Origin: a bacterium
GTDB taxonomy: Bacteria > Myxococcota > UBA727 > JAUIJE01
Length of the DNA stretch: 64,000 nt
Direction of reading: 5' to 3'
NCBI GenBank assembly: GCA_030431455.1
Contig: JAUIJE010000004.1
Coordinates: 62,001-126,000, forward strand
Numbering within the stretch: position 1 is the first letter of the stretch; each line of letters starts with the position of its first letter. The position numbers and the translations under genes were made by a program. Shown here piece by piece: positions 26,103 to 34,526 of this stretch. The notes under the pieces were generated by a model, which worked only from the letters and a program-made list of their open reading frames with translations, did no database searches and was not told where the DNA came from.

Positions 26103-28913
26103 CTAAAGCCTTTTCCGGCGGCGCAACAGGCTGACGAAAGCCGCCAGACCAAACAAGCTCAGCCCGGGCACGCTGGCGCAGCCGCCGCGCTCGGGCAGGT
26201 CAACGCGCCGCTGGACGGCCCAGGGGGCGCGGTCGTGCCGCGGGCTGCGCGCGAGGTCGTCGAGGTCCACGGTGGCCACCCGCGAGAGGTTGCCGGCCTC
26301 GTCTTGCACCTGGACGCGCGCCAGCCGGGCGCCCTCGTACCAGCCGAGGTCCATGCTGTCGGTGCCGGTGAAGGGGCCGAGGGCTTCGTCGTCTTTGCCC
26401 CAGGCGAAGCGCAAGCCGGCGGGGTCGCTGCCCACGTCGGTGGCCTCGGCCACGAGCACGCCGTCGGTGACGCGCAACCGCACTTTGGGGGGCACGGGGT
26501 CGACGAAGAAGCTGACCACGTCCGCTTCGGGCTGCAGCTGGTCGTGCAGGCCGGGGGGCCGGCCGCGCAGGTACAGGGTGTGGCGGCCGAGCAGGCGCAG
26601 GCGCGCGTCGCGGACGGTGAGCACACCCTCGTCGTCGACGACAAACGGGCCGCGGAGCATGCCGAAGTCGATGGTCACGAAGTACTCGGTGCCCGGGACG
26701 AGGTCGAAGGGTGTGCCCGAGAGGCGCACTTCACCCGTGGGCAATGCCACTGGATTGTCGTCCCGCTCCTGGTAGATGCCGGGGGTGTCGGCGAGCGCGG
26801 GCCGAACCGGGGTGGCCGCGGTGCGCATCTCCGGCATCGCCGGCGGGGTGTCGGTGAGCGAGAGGTACATGTTGAGATACTCGGGGTCGGACGCGGGCAG
26901 GGTCTCGATGCCATGGAAGTCGAGGTAGAGCGGGACCCCGAGGGCGCCGGACAAGGCATCCGCGAAGTCGAGCTCAAACTCGAGGCCGTTGCCGAGCGCG
27001 GCGTCGAACACGAGACCAACCAGCGACTCGAGGACCTCGACGAAGGAGACGTTGGGGAGCAGCTCGTTGTAGGTCTGGGTGAAGTTGCCGACGTCCGGGC
27101 CCTGCACAATGGAGAGCTTCAGCGTGTCGGTGGCCGGGTCTTTGAGCACCGAGGCCCCCATGGTGAGGTCGGCGGTCACGGCGAAGATGCGGGCGAAACG
27201 TTCTTGGGACAGCACGTAGAAGCTGATCTCGACTTGTTCCCAATCGAAGATGAGGTGGCCCTCGTCCTCGGTGCCCGCGCCCATCGTCGCCACCGGCGGC
27301 TGGTAGGGGGTGACGGTGATGATCGCCGGCGCGGAAGGATCCGCGAACTGGCGAAGCTTGCCTTCGGTGAGCAGGTCGATGGTGCCCGCGGCAAGGGGGA
27401 ATGCACCGCCGGTGAGGTTGAACACGGTGTCGGAGCTGACCTCGAGGCAGAGCACCCCCGAGTTGTAGACGCCGAACAGCGCCTGACGAACCATGCCCTC
27501 GGCGATGGACGCGCCGATGTGGTAGGGCGCGCCGTTGTACAGCCCGTCGAGCGGAATGTTGCTGGAGGTGGTGAACTGGGTGCCGCCGAACAAGGCCACG
27601 AAGTCTTGGCCCTCGACGGGGGTGACGCAGGGGTGGGGCACGGGGGTCGCGCCCATGTCGTCGGGCGCGGCCTCGAACCCGCTGCGCATGATGAGGTCCA
27701 TGCCTTTGGTCTGGGCGCAGTTGATGCCGCTGGGGCAGTTGACGTCGAAAGCATTGCCCGACGGGTTGATGGAGTAGCCGAGGTCGAGGGTGTCGCCGGG
27801 GGCGATGGGACCGACGGTGTCGGAGAGGCCGAAGCGGGAGGCCGCGGCGAGGGGGGCGCCGTCGAAGTCGTCGAGGGCGTTGGCGATGGCGTTTTCGAGG
27901 AGGTCGTCGAGGAACGAGTCGAGCAGGGGCTCGATGAAGCCGGCGATGTTGGCCACGAAGTCGATGGAGAACTCGCCCACCGCGCAGAACACATCGCATT
28001 CCCAGTCCGCGCCCAAGCCCACCGCGGCCTCGGCGAAGTTCTGGTCGGAGCACTCCGGCGAGCAGTTGAAGGGTGGGTTGACGCTGTTGCAGTCCTGGTT
28101 GTCGTGGGGCGGGGTGGAGATGTCGAAGTAGTCGCTCACCTGATCGCCCATCAAGTCGAGGAAGTCGGCTTTGACCACGTCGACGTTGATCTTGAGGCAC
28201 TCGACGTTCTGCACGTCACAGTCCGCGCCCACCGCCACGTCGGGGTAGACGAGGATGCCGAGGTTGAGCCCGGTGAACAGCCCGCACTCCGGGTTGCCGG
28301 GGGGGCAGTAATTGGGATTGGTGCCGTCGAGATCGCAGCCGGCGTTGGCCTCAAAGCCAAAGCCCGACACCCGGCCGAAGATGCGGGCGTCGATGCCCAC
28401 CGGCAGGTCCACCACGTCGAGAAGAATGCCATCGTCGGTCACGGTGACCATGTCGCCGCCGATGTCCACGGTGTCGCCGGCCTCGACGAACTGCATGTTG
28501 AGGTTGTCGCTCAAGGTGGCCGCGTCGATGAGCACGGTGGTGGGATAGGTCTCGTTGGAGCCTTGGCCCACGGTGATCTGGCCGATGGACCCACCGTCTC
28601 CAGCCACATTGAAGGTGCCGACATTCAACGCGATGGTGTCGGGGTCGGCGAGGTTGCTGCCGAGGGCCCCGAGGAGAATGTCCTTCAGGTACAGGTCGAG
28701 GAAGTCGAGCGCGGCCTGCGTCATCCTCATCCGGGCGCCGTTGTCGACGGCGTTGGTGCCGTTGGGCAGACCGCTCTGGGGATAGACGTAGCCGTTGACG
28801 CAGCCACCCCCTTGGCCTCCACAGGACAGGCCGCCGGAGCAGCCGTAGAGCATCGCGCTCAGCGCACAGATCGAAACAATGCGGCCGCCGCGGGACCGAA
28901 TGGGATTCTTCAT
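26103..28913 (-). CDS. Large lipoprotein with MYXO-CTERM-like C-terminal anchor
   Basis: A 936-residue exported protein. The start at 28911-28913 (GGGGAC upstream) gives KNPIRSRGGRIVSICALSAMLYGC with a lipobox-like LYGC. The mature protein is rich in Asp-Gly loops and Cys pairs (GLSCGGQGGGC; CDLDGTNPNYCPPGNPECG; CSPECSDQ), suggesting many calcium or disulphide-stabilised loops. A late domain (RLLGRHTLYLRGRPPGLHDQ, then PPKVRLRVTDGVLVAEATDVGS) looks beta-rich. The C-terminus, GGCASVPGLSLFGLAAFVSLLRRRKRL, has the Gly-Cys / hydrophobic / Arg cluster of MYXO-CTERM sorting tails. An in-frame ATG 13 codons upstream exists, but the chosen start has the better signal sequence. Confidence 0.72.
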   Translation of the reverse strand: MKNPIRSRGGRIVSICALSAMLYGCSGGLSCGGQGGGCVNGYVYPQSGLPNGTNAVDNGARMRMTQAALDFLDLYLKDILLGALGSNLADPDTIALNVGTFNVAGDGGSIGQITVGQGSNETYPTTVLIDAATLSDNLNMQFVEAGDTVDIGGDMVTVTDDGILLDVVDLPVGIDARIFGRVSGFGFEANAGCDLDGTNPNYCPPGNPECGLFTGLNLGILVYPDVAVGADCDVQNVECLKINVDVVKADFLDLMGDQVSDYFDISTPPHDNQDCNSVNPPFNCSPECSDQNFAEAAVGLGADWECDVFCAVGEFSIDFVANIAGFIEPLLDSFLDDLLENAIANALDDFDGAPLAAASRFGLSDTVGPIAPGDTLDLGYSINPSGNAFDVNCPSGINCAQTKGMDLIMRSGFEAAPDDMGATPVPHPCVTPVEGQDFVALFGGTQFTTSSNIPLDGLYNGAPYHIGASIAEGMVRQALFGVYNSGVLCLEVSSDTVFNLTGGAFPLAAGTIDLLTEGKLRQFADPSAPAIITVTPYQPPVATMGAGTEDEGHLIFDWEQVEISFYVLSQERFARIFAVTADLTMGASVLKDPATDTLKLSIVQGPDVGNFTQTYNELLPNVSFVEVLESLVGLVFDAALGNGLEFELDFADALSGALGVPLYLDFHGIETLPASDPEYLNMYLSLTDTPPAMPEMRTAATPVRPALADTPGIYQERDDNPVALPTGEVRLSGTPFDLVPGTEYFVTIDFGMLRGPFVVDDEGVLTVRDARLRLLGRHTLYLRGRPPGLHDQLQPEADVVSFFVDPVPPKVRLRVTDGVLVAEATDVGSDPAGLRFAWGKDDEALGPFTGTDSMDLGWYEGARLARVQVQDEAGNLSRVATVDLDDLARSPRHDRAPWAVQRRVDLPERGGCASVPGLSLFGLAAFVSLLRRRKRL

Positions 28914-29059
28914 GTCCCCAACATCACACCAGGTTTTGAAAGCCGATGCCACTGACGCGAATGACGCTGCGCGTCAGCTTCCCCCGCGGTCTTCGCCCGC
29001 CGCCGGCCCGGGCGGGGGCCGCGGGGCTGGCGTCCAGCGACGAGACGCCCGATCGGGCG

Positions 29060-29269
29060 CTACAGCCGGGACAAAAACGCCTCGGCGGTCAGGCGCTCGG
29101 CCTCGTCCGGCACCCAGCGGAAGCCCGCGAAGAACGCCGCGACCGGGCGTTCGGCGTCCTCTTGCCCCAGCCCGACGAGGGAGGCGTGGGCCGGCACCGC
29201 GACCGCGGCCAAAGGGCCGCCGACCGGGCCGGGGATCGAACGGTGCACGGGCGGGGCGCCATCAGGCAT
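29060..29269 (-). CDS. Small protein coupled to the PYP-V4R gene
   Basis: A 69-residue soluble protein (starts MPDGAPPVHRS, ends TAEAFLSRL). Its ATG overlaps the end of the V4R reading frame by eight bases, so it would be translated by coupling. The central segment (PLAAVAVPAHASLVGLGQEDAERPVAAFFAGFRWVPDEAERL) has the look of a short folded domain. I do not recognise it. Only the coupling and codon pattern support it. Confidence 0.45.
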   Translation of the reverse strand: MPDGAPPVHRSIPGPVGGPLAAVAVPAHASLVGLGQEDAERPVAAFFAGFRWVPDEAERLTAEAFLSRL

Positions 29270-30345
29270 GGCGATCTTCTTTCAGCCCGGCCAGGGTCCG
29301 GGCCACGTCCCCGTCGTTTTCGGCCAGCAGCTTGCCGAGCACCTGCTTGCGCGGCGCGGCCACGGCCACGAATTGACATTGGGCGAAGCCTTGGGTCTTA
29401 CAGCAGACCTCGCGCACCACGATGACCTTGTACGCGAGGTGGGAAAACACCGCGGCAAAGAAGCCCGCAAGCAGTTCGCACCGGGGGACCTCCGACGTCC
29501 CCACCGCCTCGGCCAGGCCGTTGCGCGCGAGCCCGATCACAAATGCCCCTGCATCGTCCGCGGGGCTGAAGTCCACCTGCAGCCGCCCCCAACCGTGGCG
29601 GGTGAGGTAGTCGGCGATGAACGACACCGCGTCGCGCATGGACAGATCCCGCATGGTCTTGCCCGTCGCTTCCAATGCCTCGGTCTCGAGGTCCACCACC
29701 GCGAGCCGGCCCCACTTGGTGCCCCACTCCCGGCAGAACAGGTTCCACGCTTTGGGCGCCATCTTGTCCCAGGTGTGGCGGAGCGACGCGAAGAACATCG
29801 GGGATGCCATCACCGACCGCCGCGCGCCGGCGTCGCGCAAGATGCCAAACGCCGCCTCGTCGGGCGCGAGTTCGGCTTGGAGGGGGGCGAGGAGTTCTTC
29901 CTTTTGGTCCGCGCGCCGGTCCATGAACCGGGTGCGGTTGATGCAAAGGTAGAGCCGGTCGGGCCGGCTGCCCCGCACGATGTCGACCTCGACCTCCTGG
30001 GCGCCAAAACTTGAAGTCGAAGACGTAGCTGAAGCGCACCGGGCGCTCGGAGGGGGCGGCGGCAAACGCGCGAACCCGGCCCTCGAACGCCTCGGTGGCG
30101 GTGCACGGGGCGACCTGTCGGAAGAAGTGCAACCCGACGACCTGGTTGCGGTCGAGCCTGGCCAAGCGCGCTTCCGCGAGGTTGTACCGCTCGACGTGGC
30201 CGGTCTGGTTCAGGCCGATGACGCCGAACGGGAGCCGATCGAGCGCTTCGTCGCTCAGCTCGTCGAGGCGGCGGATGTCGACGTCGGCCCCCGGGCGGGC
30301 GGGATCGCCTTCCGCCGGTTGTTCAAGCTGCGCCAACGACACCAT
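29262..30345 (-). CDS. Photoactive-yellow-protein-like PAS domain fused to V4R domain, interrupted by an apparent frameshift
   Basis: Two overlapping frames read as one 360-residue protein if one T is removed from the T4 run (minus strand) at 30009-30006. Residues 27 to about 150 align with photoactive yellow protein: LPFGVIGLNQTGHVERYNLAE, VVGLHFFRQVAPCT, FSYVFDFKF then GAQEVEVDIV and RLYLCINRT. The PYP chromophore-pocket residues Tyr42, Glu46 and Cys69 correspond to Tyr54, Glu58 and Cys81, with identical spacing (4 and 27). PYP Thr50 and Arg52 are replaced by Ala and Leu. The remainder is a V4R (4-vinyl-reductase-like) ligand domain with the terminal pattern CELLAGFFAAVF...VREVCCKTQGFAQCQF. 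The ATG at 30343-30345 has GGAGG upstream. The domain pairing suggests a small-molecule or light sensor without its own output enzyme. Whether the frameshift is real, programmed or a sequencing error is open. Confidence 0.75.
30006..30009 (-). other. Frameshift site in the PYP-V4R gene
   Basis: On the minus strand the coding sequence reads AAG TTT TGG CGC in the PAS frame. Moving one base forward after the Phe codon gives AAG TTT GGC GCC CAG GAG, which restores PYP-like residues on the other side. The T4 run allows tRNA-Phe to re-pair one base downstream, so a plus-one programmed shift is conceivable. A homopolymer miscall or a genuine inactivating insertion fits equally well. Confidence 0.8.
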
Positions 30346-30413
30346 AGAGACCTCCGCGAGGCTTGGATGTCGCCGGGTCGCGGCCGGTCACAAGCGGCGC
30401 CCAACCGCCAAAC

Positions 30414-30438
30414 AAAAAGGGCCCCGTGACGGGGCCCT
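30414..30438 (-). terminator. Intrinsic terminator after pnp
   Basis: On the minus strand: stem AGGGCCCCG / CGGGGCCCT with loop TCA (30438-30418), followed by TTTTT (30418-30414). It is 23 bases past the pnp stop and separates pnp from the PYP-V4R operon. Confidence 0.93.
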
Positions 30439-30460
30439 GATTGCGATCAAGCCGCGCGGC

Positions 30461-32638
30461 TCAGTCGACGTCCAGGATGCCGGGCTCTTTGCCCATGGCC
30501 TGGCGGCGGCTGAGGCGAATCTTGCCGTCGCGGTCGATGGACAGCACCTTGACCACCACCTCGTCCCCCTCGTCGAGGATGTCGGTGACTTGGTTGACGC
30601 GCTTGTCGGCCAGCTCCGAGATGTGCACCAGGCCGTCGGTCCCGGGGAACAGCTCGACGAAGGCCCCGAAGTCGACCACTTTGCGGACCAGACCCTTGTA
30701 GATGCGGTTGACTTCCGCTTCCCGGGTGAGGTCCTCGATGATCGAACGCGCGCCGTCGGCGGACTCTTTGCCCACCGCGTAGATGCGCACGGTGCCGTCG
30801 TCCTCGACGTCGATCTTGGCCCCGGTGCGGGCCACGATGTCGCGGATGGTCTTGCCCCCGGGGCCGATGATGTCCCGGATCTTGTCGGGGTTGATCTTCA
30901 GCGACAGGAACGTGGGCGCGTGCTCGGCGACCTCGGGGCGGTTCTCGGCGATGGTGGCGTTCATCGCTTTGAGGATGTGCAGGCGGCCGTCCTTGGCTTG
31001 GCCCAGGGCGGTGCTCATGATCTCCCGGGTGAGCCCGTCGATCTTGATGTCCATTTGGATCGCGGTGACGCCCTTTTCGGTGCCACAGACTTTGAAGTCC
31101 ATGTCGCCGATGTGGTCTTCGTCGCCCAGAATGTCACTGAGTACCGCGATCTTCTTGCCCTCTTGGATGAGGCCCATGGCGATGCCGGCCACCGGGGCCT
31201 TGATCGGCACCCCCGCGTCCATCATCGACATCGAGGCCCCACACACGCTGGCCATCGACGAGCTGCCGTTGGACTCGGTGATCTCCGAGACCACCCGCAC
31301 GGTGTAGGGGAAGTCGGCGTGGTCGGGCAGCATGCCTTCCACCGCCCGTTGGGCGAGGGCGCCGTGGCCGATCTCCCGACGCGAGGTGCCGCGGAGGAAC
31401 CGGGCCTCACCCACCGAGAACGGGGGGAAGTTGTAGTGCAGCATGAACTTCTGCCACTCGACCCCCAACAGGCCGTCGATCTTCAGTTCGTCTTCGCTGG
31501 TGCCGAGGGTGGTGGTCACCAAGGCTTGGGTCTCGCCGCGGGTGAAAATCGAGGAGCCGTGGGCGCGGGGCAACGTCGCCACCTCGCAACACAGCGGGCG
31601 GATGTCGGCGGTGCCACGACCGTCGATGCGGGTCTTGTCGTCGACCACGCGGGTGCGAATGAAGTTTGATTTCCAGTCGCCGAAGTAACCGGAGATTTCC
31701 TTCTTCTTCTCCCCGAACGCTTCCTCGCCGAGGATCTCCTTGAACTCGGCCATGGTGTCTTCCTTGGCCTTGTCGATGGAGCTGTAGCGATCGTGCTTGG
31801 TCTTGATCTGGACCGCGGTCTTGAGCCCGTGCTTCTCGGCGATCTCGCGCACCTGGTTCTTCAGGGCGGTGTCGACGACGGGGGGGGTGAACTCAAGCTT
31901 GTCCTTGCCCATCGCCTTGCGCATGTCATTGCACGCGGCCACGAGCTTTTGGCCCTCTTCATGGGCGAAGAACAGCGCGTCCACGAGCTCGTCCTCTTGG
32001 ACCTCGTCGGCGCCGCCCTCCACCATCACGATCGCGTCCTTGGACAGGGCGACGATGATGTCGAGGCCGCCCTCGTTGCGCTCTTGCACGGTGGGGTTGA
32101 TGATCAGCTTGCCGTCTTTGCGGCCCACCCGGACCCCGGCGATGGGGCCGGACTCTTCGGCAAACGGGATCTCCGAGCAGTGCAGGGCCATCGACGCCGC
32201 ACACAGGCTCATCGCGTCGGTGTCGTGCACCCCGTCGTGGCTGATCACGGTGGTGATGACCTGCACCTCGTTGCGGAACCCGTCGGGGAACAGCGGCCGA
32301 ATCGAGCGGTCGGTGATGCGCGCGTTGAGGATCTCGTGGCTGCGGGGGCGGGCCTCGCGCTTGAAGAAGCCGCCCGGGATTTTGCCCGCGGCGTAGGTCT
32401 TCTCCAGGTACTCACAGGTGAGGGGGAAGAAGTCGATGCCTTCGCGGGGGCTCGAGGCCGCGCACACCGTGGTGAGGATGATCGAGTCGCCCCAGCGGCA
32501 CAGGATCGATCCCGCGGCTTGCTTGGCGATGCGGCCGGTCTCGAAATGCATCGGCTCGGCGCCGATATCGACGGTGATGGTGTGGAACTTTTCCGAGTTG
32601 TGTTGGCCAACGATGTAGCCGGGTTTTTCTGTCGACAT
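30461..32638 (-). CDS. pnp: Polyribonucleotide nucleotidyltransferase (PNPase)
   Basis: A 725-residue 3-prime to 5-prime phosphorolytic exoribonuclease. Domains in order: first RNase PH core ([56 protein letters not shown]), helical linker, second RNase PH core ([53 protein letters not shown]; the catalytic-site segment [16 protein letters not shown]), KH domain ([24 protein letters not shown]) and S1 domain ([28 protein letters not shown]). The start at 32636-32638 is preceded by GGAG and removes an eight-codon non-homologous extension. It lies downstream of rpsO in the classical order, but a terminator stands between them. Confidence 0.97.
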   Translation of the reverse strand: MSTEKPGYIVGQHNSEKFHTITVDIGAEPMHFETGRIAKQAAGSILCRWGDSIILTTVCAASSPREGIDFFPLTCEYLEKTYAAGKIPGGFFKREARPRSHEILNARITDRSIRPLFPDGFRNEVQVITTVISHDGVHDTDAMSLCAASMALHCSEIPFAEESGPIAGVRVGRKDGKLIINPTVQERNEGGLDIIVALSKDAIVMVEGGADEVQEDELVDALFFAHEEGQKLVAACNDMRKAMGKDKLEFTPPVVDTALKNQVREIAEKHGLKTAVQIKTKHDRYSSIDKAKEDTMAEFKEILGEEAFGEKKKEISGYFGDWKSNFIRTRVVDDKTRIDGRGTADIRPLCCEVATLPRAHGSSIFTRGETQALVTTTLGTSEDELKIDGLLGVEWQKFMLHYNFPPFSVGEARFLRGTSRREIGHGALAQRAVEGMLPDHADFPYTVRVVSEITESNGSSSMASVCGASMSMMDAGVPIKAPVAGIAMGLIQEGKKIAVLSDILGDEDHIGDMDFKVCGTEKGVTAIQMDIKIDGLTREIMSTALGQAKDGRLHILKAMNATIAENRPEVAEHAPTFLSLKINPDKIRDIIGPGGKTIRDIVARTGAKIDVEDDGTVRIYAVGKESADGARSIIEDLTREAEVNRIYKGLVRKVVDFGAFVELFPGTDGLVHISELADKRVNQVTDILDEGDEVVVKVLSIDRDGKIRLSRRQAMGKEPGILDVD

Positions 32639-32767
32639 ATTCGCTCCGCGACGGCGCAAGCGGCGCCGCCAGGGTCAGGGTGGTGTCCGGAGCGAAAAAA
32701 GAATGAGGCGAGGGCGCGGCGAAAGAGCTGTGCGGCGCGCTCGCCACATCCTGTTCTCGACCCGAAC

Positions 32768-32798
32768 AAAAAAGTGCGCCCCGACGACCGGGGCGCAC
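32768..32798 (-). terminator. Intrinsic terminator after rpsO
   Basis: On the minus strand: stem GTGCGCCCCG / CGGGGCGCAC (32798-32774) with a 5-base loop, then six T (32773-32768). It begins eight bases past the rpsO stop. The 129 bases from here to the pnp start should hold a pnp promoter, or pnp depends on read-through. Confidence 0.93.
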
Positions 32799-32806
32799 AA
32801 TGAGAC

Positions 32807-33070
32807 TTACTTCCGCAGGCCCAAGGATTCGATGAGGGCTTTGTAGCGGCCGAGGTCTTTTTTCTTCAGGTAGTTCAGCAAAGAACGACGACGGGCGACC
32901 ATCTTGAGCAGACCACGACGGCTGTGGTGGTCGTGCTTGTGGGCCTTGAAGTGGTCCATCAAGCCGTTGATGCGCTCGGTGAGGATCGCGACTTGGACCT
33001 CGGGCGAGCCGGTGTCTTTGTCGTGTTGCGCGTACTTGGAGACGATCTCCTGCTTCCGTTCGAGATACAT
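32807..33070 (-). CDS. rpsO: 30S ribosomal protein S15
   Basis: An 87-residue ribosomal protein of the central domain of 16S r[36 protein letters not shown], then [33 protein letters not shown]. Two ATGs occur (33074-33076 and 33068-33070). AGGA abuts the first but is six bases from the second, so the second is the likely start. In other bacteria S15 represses its own translation through a leader structure; the short leader here was not resolvable. Confidence 0.96.
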   Translation of the reverse strand: MYLERKQEIVSKYAQHDKDTGSPEVQVAILTERINGLMDHFKAHKHDHHSRRGLLKMVARRRSLLNYLKKKDLGRYKALIESLGLRK

Positions 33071-33239
33071 ATTCATTCCTGTGCGCCCGTGGGGGCGCGC
33101 CGTGCGGCGAAGCCGCGGTCACCGCGACCCCAGCGAGCGGCGCCCTGTGCGCCGGGCCGGGGAAGGGTCCGAGCGGTCCCGGGTGGGACCGCCACGCACA
33201 TCGCTAAGGAGGGGAACGAACCGTGTCAATCCGGGGTCT

Positions 33240-33269
33240 TTGGCATCGCCCCGGTGCGGTGGCTATGCC
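33240..33269 (+). promoter_or_regulatory. Possible promoter of the site-2 protease gene
   Basis: TTGGCA (33240-33245), 18 bases, TATGCC (33264-33269), about 58 bases before the TTG start. It has a good minus-35 match and a moderate minus-10 match. It lies in the 256-base gap divergent to rpsO, which otherwise shows nothing I can name. Confidence 0.3.
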
Positions 33270-33326
33270 ACACTGCGGCTTCCGGCGCGGCAGACGCCCA
33301 CGGCGCCCCGGCCGAAGGAGCATGGC

Positions 33327-34361
33327 TTGAACAGCTGGTCAGCGACAGACCTCATCGTGGCGATTTTGGGCCTCAGCGCCATCATCGCCTGGCACGAACT
33401 CGGTCATTTCTGGCTGGCTCTGCGCTTCAAGATGAAGGTGCTCCGCTACTCGGTGGGCATGGGGCCCAAGCTGTGGGGCTTCACCAAAAACGGCATCGAA
33501 TACCAGCTCTCGGCCATCCCCTTCGGCGGCTTTGTGCAGGTGTACGGTATGACCCCGCTCGAGGAAGAAGCGGTCCACGACCCCGACGCCTTCATGAACA
33601 AGCCGCGCTGGCAGCGCATCATCTTTTACGCCGCCGGCCCAGGCTTCAACTACGCGATGGCGGTGGCGCTCTATTTCTTCGTGGGCATGGCGTTCCCCGG
33701 GGGCAACGTCGAGATCAACCAGGTGGTCGACGGCTCGGCGGCGGCCACCGCGGGGCTTCAGACCGGCGACCTCATCACCCGCATCGACGGCGAGGTGATG
33801 CGCAACGAGAACGACTTCCTCCGGGCCATCGCGGAGAACGAGGAGCTGACGTTGTCGGTGCAGCGCGGCGAGGCGCCGGCCCAGACCGTGGTGGTGACCC
33901 CGCAGGTGGTCGACGACCGGGCGATGCTGGGGGTGGGGTACGACTTCCGGTACGACGCGAGCCTGCGGTCGGCCAACCCCCTGGAGGTCCTGGTGGTCAG
34001 CGTGGCCTACTGCGGGCAGATCAGCGTGGGCATGGTCAGCGGGTTGGTGCGCAAGATCGGCGGCGACGACAGCATCAAGATGCAGGGGCCGGTGGCGGTG
34101 ACCAAGCGGCTGAGCGCGGCGGTGCGGCGGGGCTTGCCCGAGTTGATCGCGTTTTTGGCGTTTTTGTCCGTGGCCTTGGGCCTGATGAACCTCCTGCCCA
34201 TCCCCGCCTTGGACGGCAGTAAGATGCTGATTTTACTGGTGGAATCGGTCGCGCGGCGCGACCTGAAGCCGCGCCTGCAGGCCTACGTTCACGGCTTTGG
34301 CTTTTTGGGGCTGATGCTGATGATTTTGGTGTTGTCGGTGGGGGAGGTGGGCGGCTCCTGA
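33327..34361 (+). CDS. rseP: RIP metalloprotease, RseP/site-2 protease family
   Basis: A 344-residue intramembrane protease that cuts transmembrane anti-sigma factors and similar substrates. It has the zinc motif HELGH in the first membrane helix (about residues 20-24), a second-helix FYAAGPGFNYAMAVALYFF, one PDZ domain (VVDGSAAATAGLQTGDLITRIDGE, about residues 130-200), and the C-terminal NLLPIPALDGSKML motif carrying the third metal ligand Asp. The start is TTG at 33327-33329, with AAGGAG six bases upstream. A nearby ATG at 33322 is out of frame and stops at once. With one PDZ domain the protein is shorter than E. coli RseP. A terminator follows the stop. Confidence 0.93.
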   Translation: MNSWSATDLIVAILGLSAIIAWHELGHFWLALRFKMKVLRYSVGMGPKLWGFTKNGIEYQLSAIPFGGFVQVYGMTPLEEEAVHDPDAFMNKPRWQRIIFYAAGPGFNYAMAVALYFFVGMAFPGGNVEINQVVDGSAAATAGLQTGDLITRIDGEVMRNENDFLRAIAENEELTLSVQRGEAPAQTVVVTPQVVDDRAMLGVGYDFRYDASLRSANPLEVLVVSVAYCGQISVGMVSGLVRKIGGDDSIKMQGPVAVTKRLSAAVRRGLPELIAFLAFLSVALGLMNLLPIPALDGSKMLILLVESVARRDLKPRLQAYVHGFGFLGLMLMILVLSVGEVGGS

Positions 34362-34393
34362 GGCCCGTCCTCGCGCAGCCGCGGTGTTGCTCG

Positions 34394-34420
34394 CCGGGAC
34401 AGCCACGTCCCGGTTTTTCT
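34394..34420 (+). terminator. Intrinsic terminator after the site-2 protease gene
   Basis: Stem CCGGGAC (34394-34400) with GTCCCGG (34407-34413), loop AGCCAC, then TTTTTCTTTT. Confidence 0.9.
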
Positions 34421-34526
34421 TTTGGTTTTGGACGCCTGCTACGGTCAAAACGCCGCGAACCGGTTGCGCGATCACCCTGTTCCGTCGGGCTGAGGCCCGC
34501 TCGCGCACAGCGGCATTGGGGTCTGT

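Noticed and set aside
29262-30345. Calling the PYP-V4R locus a dead pseudogene
   Set aside because: Only one single-base disruption in a homopolymer is seen, with both domains otherwise intact, so an error or programmed shift is equally likely.
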